Assembly (NCBI RefSeq): GCF_014697355.1
Contig: NZ_JACJRQ010000025.1
Location: 1-64,000, forward strand
DNA length: 64,000 bases
Source: Nostoc calcicola FACHB-3891
GTDB lineage: Bacteria; Cyanobacteriota; Cyanobacteriia; Cyanobacteriales; Nostocaceae
Direction: 5' to 3'
The notes beneath the pieces are model-generated. The model was given only the letters and a program-made list of their open reading frames with translations, was not told where the DNA came from and did not search any database. Numbering within the stretch: the first letter of the stretch is position 1; each line of letters begins with the position of its first letter. Position numbers and translations under genes: made by a program. This document shows, one piece after another, positions 61,225 through 64,000 of this stretch.

Positions 61225-61351
61225 ACAGAGACGCGATGAATCGCGTCTGTACAATACTTTGCAAAAATCTTTTGTAGGGGCGTACAGCTGTACGCCCGTA
61301 GCAAGGTATTTGTAACTTGGAATGTCGAGTTTGGAACATAAAAGCGATCGC
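61225..61351. repeat. REP-type palindrome
   Basis: TGTAGGGGCGTACAG-CTGTACGCCCGTA (61274-61301) lies between fabG and the PIN toxin, in the same family as those listed elsewhere. Confidence 0.65.
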
Positions 61352-61798
61352 TCATGATGTCAGCACCTCATCTAGAATGACAATAGGTAAGTTTGTGGCT
61401 GTCCTCAGTTGGCGATCGTTGGTGAGAAACTGAGTACAGCCAGATGTTGTAGCAGTCGCAATATGAATGGCATCAGGTGTTCTCAAAGAAGGCGTGCTTG
61501 CGCGTAGCCTTGCTGCTTCACGCAAAATGCTTTGACTTATAGGAATCAACTGCATTTGAGGCGATCGCAGTAATCGTTCATAAGCATCAACCAGAAATGT
61601 ATCCGAATTTCTCAGTGGCACAACTAAGGTTTCCATCAGAGTTAGTTCGCTGCTAAAGACTTCAAGAGTTCTCGCTTGAAGACTATTCCATAGGGGATTC
61701 AGCAACACTCCATAAGTTGGGGTCTGTTCGACAGCGTAAATAACTGTTACCGTATCGACGTATACACGAGCAGCATTTGACAGAATTAGTTGTCCCAT
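61352..61798 (-). CDS. PIN-domain (VapC-like) toxin
   Basis: Encodes 148 aa. PIN ribonuclease with acidic residues in VYVDTVTVIYAVE (D15), SSELTLMET (Glu), TPDAIHIATA (Asp) and TNDRQL (Asp), as in VapC toxins that cleave RNA. ATG start. It overlaps the upstream 62043 antitoxin frame by 13 bp, the usual order of antitoxin then toxin. Confidence 0.85.
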   Translation of the reverse strand: MGQLILSNAARVYVDTVTVIYAVEQTPTYGVLLNPLWNSLQARTLEVFSSELTLMETLVVPLRNSDTFLVDAYERLLRSPQMQLIPISQSILREAARLRASTPSLRTPDAIHIATATTSGCTQFLTNDRQLRTATNLPIVILDEVLTS

Positions 61799-62043
61799 GC
61801 ATCTCGTTCTGCTTGGAGGTCTCGATTGATTTCTTCCACACTTCTGCCAACAGGACGCTGTTTGTGGATTTCTTCAAGCAGGTGGATAATCGATTGTCCT
61901 TCTTGTGTCGTTTTTTGCTCTGGTATCAGGACAATTACCTCAATAGTTTGTCCTACAGAGGTTGAGAGTGTATCGGCAGGCAAGGTGATTTCAATTTTAT
62001 TGCCTGGTAACACTTGAGTTTCAATGCGTAATGCTGATTGCAT
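61786..62043 (-). CDS. Antitoxin partner of the PIN toxin
   Basis: Encodes 85 aa (ATG 62043 preferred over TTG 62046). N-terminal half with beta strands (RIETQVLPGNKIEITLPADT, VGQTIEVIVLIPE) looks like an AbrB or DUF-type DNA-binding part. The helical C-terminus (IHLLEEIHKQRPVGRSVEEI, DLQAERDAW) would occlude the toxin site. Function inferred from position and overlap. Confidence 0.75.
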   Translation of the reverse strand: MQSALRIETQVLPGNKIEITLPADTLSTSVGQTIEVIVLIPEQKTTQEGQSIIHLLEEIHKQRPVGRSVEEINRDLQAERDAWDN

Positions 62044-62072
62044 CAAGCCTTCTCCCGATCAAAAGGTCATTA

Positions 62073-62309
62073 CTACTCGTGCAAGATATTGTCTATGAAT
62101 TCTTCTCGCTCTTGTTCGGTCATAATATCCCAATTAAGACCGCGTGTTGTACTCAAAGAGCGCATCTGTAGCTCTCCGTAATCAAGTCTATTTTGCCACC
62201 AAATATCTTGCTCTGCTTTGATGGCTTGCAATATCATACGTTGTTCTGGAATAGCTAGTTGCTTTACTAATGATATGATTTGCTCAGTATTGAGCTGAAG
62301 GCTTGCCAT
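62073..62309 (-). CDS. Small protein, possible regulator or antitoxin
   Basis: Encodes 78 aa beginning MASLQLNTEQIISLVKQLAI, then PEQRMILQAIKAEQD and a C-terminal MTEQEREEFIDNILHE. The first half is like the helical start of cyanobacterial antitoxin-type small proteins. It starts upstream of the PIN pair with a 29-bp gap. Could be part of that operon; role not known. Confidence 0.5.
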   Translation of the reverse strand: MASLQLNTEQIISLVKQLAIPEQRMILQAIKAEQDIWWQNRLDYGELQMRSLSTTRGLNWDIMTEQEREEFIDNILHE

Positions 62310-62580
62310 CTTTGTAGCACCTCTGTTGAGATTTGCAGATATTTTAATTCAGTTAATTTTATGCTGTAACGATCGCACTCCATACAGCAACAAAAGCGAT
62401 GTCTAACGAATCTCGGTTTACAATCTCAAGTAGAGCGATCGCTCTCCATTATCAACAAAAACATAAAAGCTGCACATCATTCTACAATCGAGGTGGAGCG
62501 ATCGCTCTAAAATTATGTAGCGACTGTCCTGAAAGTCAAGCGATCGCAATTATATTCATTTTTCAACTCTCAAAGGCGGA
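62310..62580. other. HIP1-rich intergenic segment
   Basis: At least four GATCGC-type sites lie within 200 bp. No ORF. Confidence 0.5.
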
Positions 62581-62596
62581 TTGCTTGCAATTAAAA

Positions 62597-62882
62597 GGTC
62601 AACGTTGAGCCTCAGAAGGTCAAAGTTGAGCCTCAGAAGGTCAACGTTGAGCCTCAGAAGGTCAACGTTGAGCCTCGGAAGGTCAAAGTTGAGCCTCAGA
62701 AGGTCAAAGTTAAGCCTCAGAAGGTCAACGTTGAGCCTCGGAAGGTCAAAGTTGAGCCTCAGAAGGTCAAAGTTGAGCCTCAAAAGGTCAACGTTGAGCC
62801 TCAGAAGGTCAAAGTTGAGCCTCAAAAGGTCAACGTTGAGCCTCAGAAGGTCAAAGTTGAGCCTCAAAAGGTCAAAGTTGAG
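62597..62882. repeat. 21-bp tandem repeat array, ~13-14 units
   Basis: Unit AAGGTCAACGTTGAGCCTCA-G with C/A variation at one position (AACGTT or AAAGTT). Both strands are open in several frames because the unit is 21 bp, giving spurious ORFs of ~110 aa (heptads RLNFDLL; RSKLSLR). Confidence 0.9.
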
Positions 62883-63032
62883 TTTGAGCGATCGCACTTT
62901 TCACTTTGTATAATTCTATGAGTTGGGGCGAACTTATAAATTGCTATCTCTTGCTGTATTTTTGCTATTGTGAGGAGAGGCGATACCTAATAGTGAAACT
63001 CCAGCTTTATAAGATGAGATCGTGGAGTAATA

Positions 63033-63518
63033 TCAATCTTCAAAAAAGATTCGATCGAACAAAGACCTCTTAACTCTAAACTCAATTTCCATAAGTTGTT
63101 GATAAAGTTTATCTAAGCTTTTAATGCTGATTTTGCCATCTTTGCTCAATTTCTTGATAACGGCTAACGTACCTTTGATATTTAAACCAAGTCTTTTGGC
63201 TTCTCTTCTGGCTGTTGAGTCGTCTAGTAAAACATAATCTGTGTTTAACTCAATTGCCAAGGCAATAGCTTCTGATTCTCCTTTGCCTAAGCGTTGATTT
63301 AAACTATTGACAAGGGTTATTAACTTGGATGCTCTGATTTGAAGATTACCAGAGTCAATCAGAGCTTGAATAGTTTGGCTAGATGGATCTGATTTAGCTT
63401 TGATTTCATCTGCAACGGATTGAGGAATGTAGAAATCATCAGGAGAGTCAACAAACTGATTCAAATAGTTTAATTTTGACAAAAAAATCAGGGGTGATGA
63501 ATTAAGAATAATCTGCAT
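63033..63518 (-). CDS. PIN-like DUF3368-family toxin
   Basis: Encodes 161 aa. NSSPLIFLSKLNYLNQF (Asp replaced by Asn-Ser-Ser, normal for this group), GKGESEAIALAIELNTDYVL and LLDDSTARREAKRLGL match the DUF3368 PIN family of toxin-antitoxin modules. Acts as an RNase toxin by inference. It starts 4 bp after the UPF0175 antitoxin gene. Confidence 0.85.
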   Translation of the reverse strand: MQIILNSSPLIFLSKLNYLNQFVDSPDDFYIPQSVADEIKAKSDPSSQTIQALIDSGNLQIRASKLITLVNSLNQRLGKGESEAIALAIELNTDYVLLDDSTARREAKRLGLNIKGTLAVIKKLSKDGKISIKSLDKLYQQLMEIEFRVKRSLFDRIFFED

Positions 63519-63522
63519 TCAT

Positions 63523-63759
63523 TCACCAGCTTTTTTCTAAAGCAACATCTTCTTCACAGAGATACGAAAACTCAATTCCCATCAAGTCTAGAATCTTGAG
63601 TAATTCTGCTGGTTCTAGCTGCATGACTTCCGCAGCTTTTTTTAAGCTAATTACTTTAGCAATTAAAGCACCGAGTAAAAACAGAAAGTTTTCTTTTTGT
63701 TCGATATTCTGAAATAACTGAATTTCAGAGGCGATCGCTTGAGTCAGTTCTTGATTCAT
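63523..63759 (-). CDS. UPF0175-family antitoxin
   Basis: Encodes 78 aa, helical: ALIAKVISLKKAAEVMQLEP, then AELLKILDLMGIEFSYL. This is the UPF0175 pattern commonly paired with DUF3368 toxins. ATG start; 4 bp before the toxin gene. Confidence 0.82.
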   Translation of the reverse strand: MNQELTQAIASEIQLFQNIEQKENFLFLLGALIAKVISLKKAAEVMQLEPAELLKILDLMGIEFSYLCEEDVALEKSW

Positions 63760-63896
63760 CGGTAAGTTTATACTAATTTATTGTGGGTGAGATCGTTCTC
63801 CAATTAAACTGGAGTGGAGTAATATCTCTGACGGGCTACGCCTACGCCCCCAGAACACTATTATTTTACCTGGGAACATGAATTTTGCTATTGTGA

Positions 63897-64000
63897 TTAA
63901 AGAAAATCGCGTAAATCTTCTAAACTTTGACGCACAGCAGCAGTATTAGGATGATTTGCGCCTAACCGACGCTCAAAAATATCTAATGCTTGTATGTACA
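63897..64000 (-). CDS. TPR protein, C-terminal part (runs off the window)
   Basis: Reading the minus strand from the window edge gives YIQALDIFERRLGANHPNTA, then AVRQSLEDLRDFL-stop. This is the end of a kinesin-light-chain-type TPR (ALxIxERxLGxxHPxTA). The start lies outside the window. Confidence 0.75.
   Translation of the reverse strand, partial: YIQALDIFERRLGANHPNTAAVRQSLEDLRDFL

Noticed and set aside
62556..62913. 110-aa and 113-aa open frames on both strands over the second array
   Set aside because: Same cause as above; both strands are open, so I list a repeat rather than genes.
1..64000. tRNA or rRNA genes
   Set aside because: I looked for T-loop (GGTTCGAATCC-like) and CCA-side patterns and saw none convincing; a tRNAscan run would be decisive.

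Overview
The window looks like chromosome of a filamentous, heterocyst-type cyanobacterium (Nostocales; Nostoc, Calothrix or Tolypothrix grade). The evidence is the many GCGATCGC (HIP1) octamers, short tandem filler repeats, many small palindromic or MITE-like elements between genes, the rbp-rpsU gene pair, and large GAF/histidine-kinase proteins. All assignments come from reading the sequence; no database search was run. || 0-9 kb is an accessory, plasmid- or island-like region. Short, mostly unrecognised genes lie on both sides of a symmetric divergent promoter/operator near 2.65 kb. On the left are a ribbon-helix-helix protein that may need a -1 frameshift, a winged-helix-like protein and a repeat protein. 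On the right are a structured leader, an ORF that seems to start at AUU, and a run of small genes ending in an IS110-type DEDD transposase with a strongly structured upstream segment (possible bridge RNA). MITEs and a 21-bp tandem array follow. || 9-31.5 kb is mostly core or signalling genes: rbp-rpsU, an aldo/keto reductase, a 1798-aa Ser/Thr kinase-ATPase-GAF-histidine kinase, UspA, a 3D-domain protein, murG, a PhoD phosphatase, an SDR, a NADAR protein, a knotless-phytochrome-like histidine kinase and a TIR-like protein. A tnpB-less IS200/IS605 remnant abuts murG and supplies its stop codon. || 31.5-50.3 kb holds a PEP-CTERM protein, a PhoX-like phosphatase, a DUF2358 protein, a HigBA pair with a broken toxin, a uvrA-AlbA_2-ParA gene run, TenA, a pentapeptide protein, a secreted adenosine-deaminase-like protein, a Uma2 protein, a methyltransferase-HIT fusion, serA and prmA. 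|| 51.3-59.0 kb is the most unusual part. A 425-aa STAND-type ATPase is followed by two paralogous ~1020-aa proteins that combine a cytoplasmic STAND ATPase, TPR-like repeats, one membrane helix, and a C-terminal extracytoplasmic type-1 solute-binding (receptor) domain. The second paralogue has lost the Walker A lysine. I infer a ligand-sensing signalling or conflict system. || 59-64 kb holds trxA, fabG, two PIN-type toxin-antitoxin pairs, another 21-bp array and the end of a TPR gene cut by the window edge.
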